In this document: positions 11,101 through 24,700 of the stretch, in pieces | Numbering within the stretch: position 1 is the first letter of the stretch | Layout of the letters: every line of letters begins with the position of its first letter | NCBI GenBank assembly: GCA_003344405.1 | Contig: NOWV01000104.1 | Coordinates: forward strand, 124,001 to 188,000 | Direction of reading: 5' to 3' | Length of the DNA stretch: 64,000 nt | Source: Trichoplax sp. H2 | Lineage: Eukaryota; Placozoa; Uniplacotomia; Trichoplacea | Translations under genes and position numbers: made by a program | Notes under the pieces: model-generated | The model's input: only the letters and a program-made list of their open reading frames with translations | Databases searched by the model: none | Told to the model about the DNA's origin: nothing

Positions 11101-14100
11101 GAAAATTCACAATCTGCTGGTACGGAAGCTGCCAGCAAGGCAAACACAGTGACGGAGACCATGGATTATAATAAACTAACAGCTGCTATGGACATCTTTT
11201 CCGTTGGGTAAGTAAATTTATAATTCAACGGTTATAAAATTTTTTTAAAGAAATTTATACATCATATTTTATATATCATAACATTAACTCCAACAGAAGA
11301 AATTATAACTAATTGTATGGCAATTTCTTTCAATAGCTGTGTTTTAGCTGAATTGTTCACGGAAGGTCATCAGTTATTCGATCTATCTCAATTACTAGCA
11401 TACAGGCAGGGTGAATGTTTACCAGAAGATGTCTTATCCAAAATAGACGATAGATCGATTCAGGTATAATATTGTTACATAAAGACGGTTAGACACTGAT
11501 ACGCGTATACCACCTTTATATTTTATTGTTATGATGACGATATGTTGGTATACATAATGAGATAATATACTACATTTATAAATTAATATTTCAGGAACTG
11601 ATATTACATATGATCCAGAAAGATCCCATGAAGCGTCACTCTGCTGAGGAGTATCTAAATAAATGGAGAGGTCTATCATCAGTTCAATTATAATTATCAA
11701 TAAAACTGAGAAAATTTGCTATTGGAACAAGGTTTAACATGCTAAAAATGTTTTTTAGGTCATTCCTTTCCGGATGTATTTTATGATTTTCTGTATTATT
11801 ATATGGAATCCTATGGGCAAAGACCTTTCCTAACTTCCGACGAAAAAATTGCAAAGTATGTTCTCGCTTGTATGTATCATGTACTTGCAAACAATATGGT
11901 AAAAATATTATTATACGATGTTACCTATAGGCTTAAGGAGGATATGAATCGCATAATTAAAGAGCTAACTTCCACGGATAATTATATTAATGGTTTGTCC
12001 GATCGTTGCTATGACGTAACATAATTAATATATGTACTCTGATCCAGATCCAGTAACGATATTATGACATTTCATTCCCGACAGAATTTTTAGTACTCAT
12101 TCTTCCTCTACTAACATCCTGTATCCGAGATTTGCAGGTAATATACTGCTGCTAGAAGTATATTGTAAGGATTCGATTGAAAATCTAAATGCTACTATGA
12201 TTTATGACTCTCTGTTAGTATTTAAATTCAAAACTGAATGCTATCGAAATGATTCAACTCCTGGCCCAATATGTATCTGATGAAGTAGTACTGGATCGGC
12301 TAGTTCCATATCTGGTAGCGTAATTCATGCTGTAACATTAACCTTGAATTGTAGAATAAATAATAATTTTAAGTAACATAGAATATAATGATCTTTACTT
12401 TCAGGTGGAGTTGCTTACCGATTCACAGCCACGAGCTAAAGCCGCCGCTATTAGAACTCTTACTAAATGCTTAAGCAATGTTAAATATGTCCCTAAAAGG
12501 TAATTTTTAATAATTCGTTAGACTAAAGATTTATATTAATCTAAATTCAAATTCTATCTTTGATATTATTTTTAGTGATGTAAACATTTTCTTGGAATAT
12601 ATTTTACACAGCCTGGTAAGTGTTCCGATATTGATCTGTAAATCGTCTACCATACATGTATAAATGAAATTTACCTTGTAGGCTACGAACGACAAAGATG
12701 TATTTGTAAGAGTTGCTTACGCAGAAAATATCGCCAAATTAGCGGAAACTGCTCTCAGGTAGTGGTGACTGAATTGCCCAAAAGTTTATGGGGCACTCAC
12801 TAACTTTACATTGATTTTATTCTTCACTTCTAGATTCCTAGAAGTTTCTCATATGAAGCAGTATTCTGACGAAAGCATCTTTGTGAAAGACTCTACCTTA
12901 AACTTTCAGGTTGATATAGTTACAGCAGTAAATGCTTATGTGATAAAATTTCTTGCAAATACGCTATGTTGTAAGTAGGCTAAGTTGGATAAAATCTATT
13001 TGATTTTATTAGACAAGCTACGATATCGAGTTGCAAGCACTTCAGGACTTAATCCAAAAGAAAACGGTTCTGTTGTTAAGTGATACTGTAAGAGAAGCAT
13101 GCTTAGCTAGATGTCCATACGGTTCTATATATAGTTAAAATAATACGCAAGCGAATTAACGTTAGTTTCATCGGTTAATATTGTCTACGATAGGAAAATG
13201 TTGTCAAAAGAGCAATTCTCGAAAATGGCATTTCAAAATTGTGTTTATTTTTCGGAAGACAGAAAGGTCTATAAGCTCACTGTATTAAACGGCTGATTTC
13301 TGTATTAACCTAAATTGACTACATATAATTACTTGCTTTTCTCTTTATCAGCAAGCGATGTTTTATTGTCCCATATGATAACGTTTCTGAACGACAAGGT
13401 AATGTTCATTTGCAAAGCACCGTTGTATTTTTTAAATTAATCAATTATAATTTCCTATTAGTCGGATTGGCAGATGCGAGGAACATTTTACGATAGCATA
13501 ATTGGTGTCGCGGGGTATGTAGGCTGGCAAAGTCTTTCCATGCTAAGACCATTACTCCAACAGGTATTGTCATGATTGCTATCGATGTACTAACATATGG
13601 CTAAATGTAACGCTGCACTATATAACGGGGTTCCAATTGTAGGGGCTTAGTGATCCTGAGGAATTCGTGATATGCAAGGCACTTGAAGCATTGACAGATG
13701 TAGTCAATTTAAGTAGGGATTAACACATGATTTAAAAGATAAATTTTATTGTCGCTAGTTGTCTCATGCTATTTTGTTCATGATCGGTTACAGGGCTACT
13801 TGATGGTAATGTAGTAGATGATGTAACCAAAGAAGTAATTCCTTTTCTGTATCATCCTGTAAGTGTGAATGAAGATACCGAATTAATTAACTACATGCCG
13901 TTTTATCAACTGCACAATGCTTTTTATATAATTCATTGCTAAATCGTAACGAATTTCTTAATTAAACATTGTACATGTAGAATAATTGGATTCGCCACCG
14001 CGTGGTCGGTTATATTTTGGCACTAGCGAAAATTTATAGCTTATCTGACTTGCATTGTAAACTCATACCACTTTTGCAACCTTATCTTAAAAGCCCAATT

Positions 14101-17100
14101 ATTCAAATAGATGATGAGGCAAGCATTCTGGCAGAAACAGCTGTTATGCTTTTTCGGATGTAATATAAGCAAGCTCCTTTTGTGTGCCCTTATTAGGTCA
14201 TTTTGTTAAGTCTACTTAAAGCACCGCTGAATAGACCTGTTTATGATTATGTTATTAAATTGGCTACCATTAATTCTATTATTGAAAGGTATATATTATG
14301 ACAGCCATTAATGCTATACAATTACGATTCTTGTACGAATGGGGTGGTAATACTACTAAATGTGCCTTAACATTACAGTTTAGAAAAGCGGAAAGGAGAT
14401 CCTAATCGAATTGCAAATTATGATGGAGATACGATGCAATCTGTAAATTAATCATAAATGGAGTAGTTAATTATGCCAACGTTGTAAAAGATCTTTTATC
14501 TGTCTAATGCTTTAGATGTTTCGAAAGCTTGTATCTTTAGGCTTTAAGGTGGAAGATGAAGAAAAATTATTGGTAAGCCATTTTCTATTAGATTGTTGTT
14601 ATTAAGGGCGCTCCAATTTATGGATTACTCTTTGATTGTTTAACAGAACAAAAGTTAAATATTTTCCACTTTATTTTTAGTGTATGAAGGAAATCTTGCT
14701 ACGAATCCATCATGCAAAATCGAGGTAGGTATAGATATCTACCTCTAGTTATTTAAGTAAGATAACGTTCATATTTGCTGTTGAATAGCATGGATACCTC
14801 ACATACCAGTGAATATGGATCACCAGAACATCTAGAATTAATCGCTTTAACTAAAACGAAATCTCGCTCTTTAAATTTGTCACCGGCTGTGGAAATTTCG
14901 AATGAGGATTCAAAGTAATGATATACTTCTTTATCCCTATGTATATTATATGTTTATATTACGTCTTTAATATTTGTAATCTTTCGTACAAGGAAGAGCA
15001 GTCGTCGCAAGTCGTCAGCAGATGTTGGAAATTCTAATACTATGGTATAATTTCTATTAGTGATATCGCTATGAGCGTGTACGTATTCACACTGATGATG
15101 GTTAAAATAAAATTAATTATTACAGAATGCTGAATGGAAGCATATGTTTGGATCTACTCAGAAGATTGATCATCTACCTTCTAAAAAGAATTCCAGTAAA
15201 TCGCTATTGAGTAATTTACCAAGTGAACAGATTAAATCTTCCTCCGATAGAAAAGGCAGTATTAGTGAAAAGCAATCCCAACTGGTTAACAGCATAATTA
15301 TTGCTTTTTTACTTTATAAAGCTATAATTTAACTTCTAATCAGTTCTTCTTAATAAATTAGCGTTCTGCGAAGAATTCTACCTCGTCTTTAGCTGCGTAA
15401 GTCGATATTTAGAATATTTTCTTATACTGAGAGTAGCACTTGCCTCACTATTCTTTACTATGCAGCGACCGCGGATTGCAAAAGTATGGAACAAAAAAAG
15501 GTTATAATCTGTATAGCCCTAAAGTAGCATTAGATACTAGAGCAACTAGTTGTTTCGAAAATTGATTGTACGGAAACCTCTGATATGTTGTTAAATTACA
15601 TGGAAAAATTAGGTATAAATACTTGCAAAGCCGAAGTTTCTCAACTTTTTATGAAAAAAATTGAAAGACACGCTCTTGGTAGGAAATATTATGGCTTTAT
15701 TGGCGTTTTGAACCTCTTAGTAATGTTATATTGTCTATACTGTCATAGGACTAAAAGCTAAACAAGTTGGAATCGTAGATTGGGAGAAAGTACCAACTCC
15801 AGCGGGGTAACATTCTACTATGATATGTGGCTGCCCTATTTTGTACAATTTTTTACTGATACCGGTGGATCATTTATGCTTATTTGCTACGTCTTGTGTC
15901 TTGACTACAGATGGAAGCCAAAGGGAGAGTTGATAGCCCATATCCGAGAACATCGCGGAGCTATTACAAAGTATTATAGTTGATATTGTCTATTTTTATT
16001 TGGTTGTTATGTAAGCTAAAGTATTGATTTCATGTTGCAGAATTGCAACATCGGAAGATTCTAAATTGTTTGCGTCTGGTTCGAGCGACGGCACCGTAAA
16101 GCTATGGGAAGCAAAACGGATGGAGGGTCGGACTACTATGTTAAAAGCTAATGTAACGTATGCTTTTCAAGGTAAGAAGATATTGAAAGCCCTAAGCTGA
16201 ACTCTAACGCAATCGTATTGATGCTATTGTTAGTAAATAATCATTAACATGATTCATGCTCACAGGTTCGCGTGTTACTAGTGTGGAATTTTGCCAGCAA
16301 TCGTCAGCGCTGGCGTGTGCAACTGATAATGGAGTGCTTAGGATTGTTAGGTATTATTTTCTAGAGATAATCTTTGTAAGTCTAATGCCCACTTAAGTCT
16401 TCTAAAGATATTCTTCTACGATAGACTTGGAGAAGGCTCAACACAACCAACTGTAACGAATACCATTACACTGGATCCTAAAGAGGGTTCCATCATAGAC
16501 TTGCAATATTTCGATTCGGGTAATTGCAACGACTAGTAAATGCATCTAAAACATTCATCATAAATTAAGCACATATACCACCGTAATGGCATAGTATTAT
16601 TAGGCAAGAAGTACAGTAATATTAATAAATTTTGCCTTTATTTTAAAATTAAAATAGGTTCTCAAGCTGTCCTTTCCTACGTTACTACCCACGGCTGCAT
16701 TTGTGGTTGGGACTCGAGAATGCCTCATCGAATGGCATGGAAGCTACAGAATGATCTTAAAAATGGTGCCTATTTTCATGCTTAAGACGTTAAGAAAGCA
16801 TAAATAACTTACTTGATCCGTAATTTTTATCATTTCATTATGTTTATAATTAGGATTGTCGACCGCGTATACTATTGACAGGCTCCAATGCTGGCTAGCG
16901 GTTGGATCTAGTACTGGTGCTCATGTTTGTTGGGATTTAAGATTTCAAATACCCATCGCTACTATAAAGCACCCATCAGGCACGAAATTATTTTATGGCC
17001 TTTCAAAACTCGATAATTAATTTTAAATATTATAATATCATTCTTTGTGTTGCAGGTGCGTGTGTGAAATGTTTAACTCCGAATCCTAAGGAGCAGTCAT

Positions 17101-17799
17101 GGGTAGTATCTTCGATGCAGGGAAATAACGAAGTTTCCATGTGGGATGTCGAAACAGGTGCCAGAAGAAAGATGCTGTGGGCTAGTTCCGCTCCTCCGAT
17201 GTCAACTACGCAGGTATTATCTCAGATTCGGAAATATGTATGAGATATGCTATGATAGAAAGTATGTTTTCTAAATGGTTGAACACTTTGCAGAGTTCAC
17301 CTGAAAGCGTATTAGCTGTATACCCTGGACCTCCTGATGACCGCTTTATTTTAACCGCTGGTACTGATCGCCGAATTAGATATTGGGATACTGAAAGTTG
17401 TGGATCATCCTATGTTGTGGTTGGCTCAGCAACAGAAACAACTGATTCATCAGAGTTTCAATATCGGTTGGTAGTACCTTTCTAACATTACTATGTTGCT
17501 GTATACTTATATTATTATATGGACCGACTATATACTTGTAAATGCAAGCATAAAACTGCATCTGTAATTATTTATTATCTGTATTTATAAATAGAAGCCG
17601 TGCAATCGATGGTACTGAAGTAATTATCGAAAAGGAGATTAAGCGAAAAGAAAACACTCAAGAAGATGCGCCACGCCGCGGTCCGGAGGCCCCATTTATT
17701 GGGCATCACGATACTATCAATCAACTGACCGTAGTGAAAGGTCTTCAAGGACTAATGATTAGTGGGGCTCAAGATGGCGTAATCAAAGTTTGGGTGTAA
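8110..17799 (+). CDS. PIK3R4: PIK3R4/VPS15, regulatory subunit of class III PI3-kinase
   Basis: About 46 exons can be chained in phase, giving roughly 1,370 residues (human about 1,358). VPS15 anchors and activates VPS34 for autophagy and endosome sorting. The N-terminus [16 protein letters not shown] carries the myristoylation glycine. A kinase-like domain follows: TVVKVF in exon 3, HGDIKTEN (residues 144-151), and DFA at 164-166 in place of DFG, as in other VPS15. HEAT repeats occupy exons 12-29 ([25 protein letters not shown]). A polar linker follows, then C-terminal WD40 repeats ([25 protein letters not shown] then stop). First exons: 8110-8201, 9348-9392, 9939-10018, 10206-10261, 10372-10436. 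Two introns appear to use GC donors (14119 and 16980). The 15501-15540 intron is only 40 bases and the least certain junction. Intron 1 is 1.1 kb. Confidence 0.96.
8501..8529. repeat. TA dinucleotide microsatellite in VPS15 intron 1
   Basis: An almost pure run of alternating T and A with one G interruption, inside the 1.1 kb first intron of VPS15. Confidence 0.9.
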
Positions 17800-18600
17800 A
17801 ATATCTTGCTTATAAGTATTGATAATATTGTGAGAGCTAGTGGCAAAATTTATAACAAAGAAAGCTTTCCTTATATTAATAACCTCAAAGTAAAGTAATA
17901 ATAGTAAAAAAACCTAATGAAGAATTTTCCTATATTTCTTGTACAGTGTGCATGACCGTCGATCAGCTGTTATAAGTTATATAGTATTTCAGCACGATAG
18001 CATACTAAGCAGTAGAGTGCAGGAATTGGGTATTTCTGCTCAATTTTAATAAGATGGATTGGCCTTGGTCATGAACTGATTGTGATTGATATTGTCTTAA
18101 CATATTTTGGATTTGTAGCATAAAGTCTACTATTGTTTTATACTTCCCACATAAATTATGTCGAAATGATACTCCAATGCAGAAATCTTCCTTCAGCTGA
18201 GTTCAGCATGTGCTAGAATTAAATCAGTTAGTTATCGAATCTGCTATATCTTTCGGAAGCGAATTAGAAACAGTTTTATTATTTATATTGAAAAATACTA
18301 TAATTACAACTGTAACTGCTTGCTTTTAGCGTAACGATTTTTCATGATAAAACTTCAAGAATGAAAATAAAGGTTTATATGATTCTCTATCAGCACAATC
18401 GCATCATTTACGACGTGTGATTCGTAGTTTAATGTAATCAAGTCGAATTGAATCTATTTTATGTCAGAGAATGTTCAAATTTCGACTCCATTATATCTGT
18501 ATTTGACTTTTAGTACATGCATGAACATACTTTTTCGTAATTCAAGGTGGTAAATGCCATCAAAAGGAGTCGACTACTTTATAGACCAGCGATCATAGAA
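17800..18600. other. Convergent intergenic region, no gene seen
   Basis: An AT-rich 0.8 kb spacer between the 3' ends of VPS15 and the SH2 gene. No exon or array is seen. It probably contains both 3' UTRs. Confidence 0.6.
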
Positions 18601-21600
18601 TCACTTTTTATCATGTAAGCAAGTTAGATCGAATTGATTCTGTTTTAGTAAATGAACTGTATTCGCTTGATCGTTAGTAAGATTACCCCTATCCGGAATT
18701 ATAGATGCGTTAAGGAAAATATTATCCTGGTTTCCTGTCGCATGGTCTTGCGTAACCCTTGGATTATATCTGGTAATAATTTGCAAAACGTTATCATATG
18801 AATCTCCGTCAAATTTCTGCAAGATAGATGATTGTAAACCATTACTTAGCAAACTGCTAGTGCTAGTTAAAAGTGAGTTAGGTGATAAAGATGCTTTCTA
18901 TACTCACTTCAGCAATATACTTCCGGTCTTTTACTTTAAATCTAAAATTGATAGCCCTCCCTCCACTTTTGGATAGATTGTGATATCTTTGCACAGACAA
19001 CACAATAGTTTGATTTTGAGATTCACTCAGCCTAAAAATAAAGGTTCCAGGAATATTTCTTTCCGTAAAGTAATTCAACGTGGTTTTCCTATAATTCCCA
19101 AAAATGGCTTCATTATGATAGGCAAATAATTATAACTGGAATAACTCTTATAAAATTTATACATATAAAGTACGGTTAGAAGGTTTGACTGATTAGAAAA
19201 ATATTGATATCAGCTGCAATGGCTATCTGAATTAGTGTCTTAGAACATTGTCACAACAATTTAAAGCAAATTGCTAAATGTTACTCTAAATCACAAGTAT
19301 GTAAAACTAACCACGACCAATTCGGTTGAACCCATGGCAATGTTAAATCAAACTTAAAAAATATCCTGAAAATAAATTGGCTTTAGTAATCGTAATTTGA
19401 TTTCATGAATCAAAATAATTTCTCATCCAATATGAGGTATCTTACGCGCTACTTGACGTATCAGTTTCGGCCAAGGAATCAACCGAAGGATTTAACAATC
19501 CTGCTACTGCTTTTACCTAAGTGGAGAAAACAGGATAATATCAAAATATAATCCTGCAGGTAGGAAAGCTACTTCACCATGATAAATTGACGTATGAGTA
19601 TCTACATAAAAATAATAAGTCCAACAGCCACACTCACAATTATGAGCATGTGAAGAGATTATCTAATCTATCATTCAACAACATACTGAATAAGAATGAT
19701 ACCTTGCTAGTTATTATTATTAAATTTTACCATGCTTACCGGTGGAGAGTATTTGTTTCGTGACATATTCAGCAGTTTGGGATGTAAATAATCTTCTTCC
19801 TTATCTAGTGAAGCATAATGTATCCTATAATCTCTTTCTTCCAACAGCGGTAACGATAAACACATCATAGGCTGTAATGGCTATGAAAAAAATCTATGCC
19901 TTAGCTAAATTACCAATTGCGTACATTATTATTGAAGAAGAACTTTACGTTTTGTCATTCGAATGAAATTTAATCAGACTTGGCAATATTAATCTATGAT
20001 TGAATTATAGTAACAAAGTAACTTTCTGCGATGTAATAACAAAAGTTAAGAACATCAGATCATATTTAATTCATAAATTCTATAATTTAAAGGTACTTGA
20101 TCTCATCACATGATAATGATTCATAAGACTTAATACATTTAATTCAAGATTTTATCATTGCTACGAAATTTCAATTCATTTTACCACGTTAAAAGATTGA
20201 GCCAGTGCTATCTGGAATAACAGTATCTAAAATTGAAGATATTAAAAAAATCGAAATATCAATATTACACTTCCTTATCAAAGTATGTATACGGTAATCA
20301 TATATCATTAGCTTGATACAAAGGTAATAAAAATAAAATTAAAAAGCGGTTTCATTGGAATAACATAGTTTCTTACATTTATACTTTTATCAGTATGGAC
20401 GGCTGCAATTTTGTGCGATTTAGTAGACTCATCAAAGAAACGGAGGTATATCGTATTGCAAACGACATAAGTGGTGAAGCGTTGGTTGGGAATTTGAAGC
20501 AATACCTCAATGCGTACCTAAACTCGTGTTATAAGCATGATTTGTTAGTTATGATATTAACAAAGTACCGCAGTATATAGCCCTAATAAAACGGAATATA
20601 GTATTATTCGCAGTTTTTCCGCCAAATGCTTACCAAATTGACAATTTTTAAGAAATTTAATGATACTATAATCAAAATCGGCAATAATTGAGTTCCCTTT
20701 GCAGGTAGAGCATCCTATCGAAAAGATATTATTCTATTTTAGAATTATCGGTTTCAACTATTAGAATATTGTTAAAAGCAATGTTAGTACTCATACAGCT
20801 AACCAGGTAGATTTGACGTAAATCTTGTTCATTAATGGAGAATCTTTCGCAGGATACCAAACAATCGGTTAACTAAGATGTTTACAGCAAAGAGTAAATA
20901 TAGTAAAGCATAATGAAACGATTATTAAAATACGTTGCAGAATCGAATCCCCTAGATTGGAGAAAGTACGGTACAAGCTTATAGAGCAGAAGAGAATGTT
21001 ACTGGGGAGAATGCTACCGGAATTGGCGATTATGAGATGGTACTCTTGAATTAAATAAAATCTGTTTTGACATCTTAAAGTAAAATATGCGCGCATGACA
21101 TGTAGCTGTAGCATACTACAACATGTAAGTTGGTATGTAGAACACTTAGATATGAATAAGACTGAAATATATGTGCATCATATCATCTCAACAATTTTTA
21201 TTCTTATTTATAATTACAGTATCTCGATGTATTTTAAGCTCCGTCATATCGTCTAATAATTTATAAAATCTGTTACTTGAAATGAAAGAGACAATATCGT
21301 CTTCGATATCATCGGATATAATTATCGGTCACAAGCTTTTTGTTGTTTCATTCCAAGTTTTATAATCCAGTTTCATAGCAGTGTTAGCAATGATTCACAT
21401 ATACTAGCTATTAGAATTTGTTAGAAGGAGCAAAACGAATCTCCGTAAATGCAATTTGAATATTTAGGACTGAAAATAGCGCAATCAAACAAAAAGTGGA
21501 TCTGAAAGGTGTTTATGGCAGTGTTTCCGAAGATCGACTTATTTCGTTTAAGTAAAGAATACTCGGAAACTTAACGAAAATTTTCATTTATGTTTTGATT

Positions 21601-21745
21601 TACAATTTCATTCATTGTAACTAAAAATTTGTTGGTGCCAAGATCTGCCTATATTTCTAAAAGAAATACTTACGTAAAATCCACCTATCGTATGTCTGTG
21701 GAGATCGATATCTTCTGACGCTTTTTCTCTTAATTCTGAATCCAT
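18601..21745 (-). CDS. SH2-domain protein of unrecognised family
   Basis: Exons chain in phase on the minus strand: 19871-19740, 19516-19446, 19365-19312, 19088-18908 and 18816-18601 (ends with TGA). The C-terminal SH2 domain reads W-K-T-T-LNYFTERN, then PGTFIFRLSES (phosphotyrosine-binding Arg in the FxxR position), TIVLSVQRY, and a last strand plus helix SYDNVLQIITRY before a 50-residue tail. A likely first exon is 21745-21674, starting MDSELREKASEDIDLHRHT and ending at GTAAGT. Further coding-like stretches lie near 21330-21230 (acidic helix DDIEDDIVSFIS), 20705-20640, 20500-20400 and 20235-20190, but their junctions are unsettled. The linker before the SH2 domain is rich in Tyr and Pro. 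I could not place it in a named SH2 family; STAT was considered, but the part before the SH2 does not match. Confidence 0.68.
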
Positions 21746-24700
21746 TTTGTTACAGGTTTTGATCAGCTAATTTACTACTTTATTCCTCTATCTTTACGTG
21801 ATAAAAAATATTCTATGAGCTACTGATGTTTACATAATAGCGGGAATGTATTATTATGGTTAAAATTGCCAGAAAAAATTATTTGAATGAGCGTAAACAT
21901 GTTTATGTAAATCAAATCCAATTACGAAGGTGTCGAGGAGAGTTCTAGTAATACGGCACGACATATAAACGGATATAGCATAACTTTTACTAGCTCTCTC
22001 CGTAATTATAAGAGATATAAACCCAGGTATTATTCTGGATGAATAAGGATGTGTTTAAGGGTATGAACATGATCAACTTAATTTTTACTAGGTGTGTAGA
22101 CTTATATTCAATTCATTTTGTAACCCCAATATTTAAAAGTCAGAAATATATGACAAAAGCAATAAGAATATAGACCAACATTCGTATTCTTCAAACTAAA
22201 GACTTACGAAATTTGAAATTTTATTGAATTGCTGGAACGCAATAATGAAATTTCTTTTACTAGGAAGTAGCAATTTGTTTTATATTGTACTTTAATCTTT
22301 GTAGTAAAGGATAAATTGAATCAAAATTTATATCATAGAATAGATAAATAAAGAACTTAGTCTTAATCGATAAAGTCAATGCTGCCTTTCTTACAGATGT
22401 TTAGCACGGACTGATACATTACCAAGAAATGGAAACTAGCAAAATTATGCCAATTCTTTGATCTACTAACTATTGTATCGTATCCGAAGTTATTGGCAAA
22501 TGTTTAAATAGATTACAGAGATGAGTGCCGATTTTTAGTAATTGCTATTTTAATCGGCTGATTTCTTTACGCTAGTTTTACTGTAGTTTGAATGTATGAT
22601 CGCTTACAAGATGAGATACGGAAATCTTAAAACTTTATGGTCTTAATCTATCCGTTCTGTGCCATACTGTATCGCTTATTCTAGATCTCTATAAATATTT
22701 CCATATAAAATGAAATATGATAATATTAAGATTTCTGATCTTAATCAATTAATTTACTCTACATCATATTGGTCATGCTACTATCATGTAGTTATTCCTA
22801 CATTTTCATCAATAACAATCAATGAAATCATGTTTTAGCAGACATATGCTATAAGAAATTGAATAAATGTCTTTAAATGAACACATTTCTGATGATCTTG
22901 GACTCGTATACAAGCATGTATAAAATACATTTCAGGATATCATAGCTTTTACTCGCTAGACATTGATCTTGTTAGCTTCTTAATTATGTTATGATTTTTG
23001 AAGATTTGCTGTTAAAATCATAAATTCGATGCATTAAGATTGAAATAAAATTTAAACAAATAGTTAAGGGAATTACATCGTGCAAGCCTTATACTGTAAT
23101 ATAATTTATGTTAGCTTTCAAATTCTACAGATATTAAATTTTTTATCAGAAACGGCTATTTCGATATAGGCAATTGAAAACTTATCAGAACCAAAACAGG
23201 GCCATTTTTGACTTTAACGAACAACATAAATATGCCCTTGTAAAGTTTACTGCTAAAGAGTGATAACAAGAGTAATTATAAACAATAAACATTAGTTAGT
23301 AATAAATATTTTTGACCTACAGGAAATAACACTGAAATCCCCAGATTTGCATACTTACATTTGCTCTTAGTATAAGGTGCCACGAATGAAGAAATCACGG
23401 CTTTTTTTCTGGAAAGCCAAGAAGGAAGGATGATAATTCCTACTTTAAAGCCAGAGCTACCAATCTACAGGCAAATTTGTAGGATCTATGCGCAGTCTTT
23501 TCGGTAATCAGATACTCCATTAAAGTATCTGAAAGACTCTACTCCCTCCCCTGTAGATATACTGTAATACTAGGCTAATAGCTTAAGAAACCAATGAGTA
23601 AGGTCCGAAAAGATTTGTCTTTCAAATTGGATCGAGCTAAAATAGCTACAGATGCCTTTAAATCGTCTACGTGTAAATTGCGCAAATTTCAACGCCAATA
23701 TCTTCATGCCAATAAATTATCATCTAATATTTTAGTTGACGAAGTCTAGAAAGTGTACGGATAATAACAGATTTGTCAACTATCGCCAAGGTAGAAGTTC
23801 ATTCGCTGATTTGTGGAGCTCATCCATGACGCATGGGTTTAAATCTTTTTAAGCCCATTTTACAGCCTCTGATTTCCTTTATTGTGTTCTGTCTGTAGAA
23901 TCAAATACCCATAATTTTAGCAAACTTCGACGATAAATTTTGATTTCATTTTTAACTTGATCCTTATATACGTGTAAGTAACCTGTTACTGTCTATGGGA
24001 TTTATAAAGCGTAAATTTTTTATGTGTATGAACTTTAAATCGAATTCAAGTATCAACCACTGTTTTCAAATTGGAGTAACCCATCTATAACTAAAGTAAA
24101 AGTAATAACTTTCGGCCGACTTTGACGAATCTCAGACGTCATAGCGGAAAGTAGCTTTCTTGAGGAGCTCTTATTCCTCTAAAATGGTATTGAAAAGGAT
24201 CATTTGGATTAAAATGAGGTTTAAGTTAATTTGTGCGATGATGCCCAAAATATCAAGGTCCGCCTAAATTAGGGTGAAGATCCTTTTTCTCTTTGGACGA
24301 AAAACCTCAACTGGATTGAGTATTCAACTCATGCTTGTGTGTATCTTGCAATCTTGGCCAGAAGTTAATGAGCTGAACCTTGGTATGGATTAAAAAGACT
24401 TTCTTCATCAAAGTTTGATAGAGTTAAAAATTAAATTTTGTTCTACAATACTGCACCAAGCTCCTTATAAATTAAGTCTATAAATCATTGAGTAAAGATT
24501 TTAATTACTAATGTTTAGATTTTGAAGGCATACAAAATATTTAGATTAGTCTAAAACTTCATCAGTAATGGATTTGTTGAGGCTTTAGTCATCTATGTCG
24601 CCCTTTTCTATTATTAAAATAGGCTCCTATGACAATTATTTGTGCACAGTTTATTTAGTGTTCCATTCTGCGTTTAAGATTCTTCTACAGGTGAACCACA

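Noticed and set aside
18601-19871. Assignment of the SH2 gene to STAT
   Set aside because: The GTF.FR.SES core resembles STAT, but the linker and DNA-binding regions upstream do not match and the C-terminal tail lacks the usual features.
20395-20580. Plus-strand 61-codon frame opposite the SH2 gene
   Set aside because: The minus strand fits better: it has splice-like borders and lies within the minus-strand SH2 gene. I could not exclude it fully.
20939-21053. Plus-strand open stretch after GTTGCAG reading IESPRLEKVRYKLIEQ
   Set aside because: Attractive composition, but no partner exon on the plus strand and it sits within the minus-strand SH2 gene.
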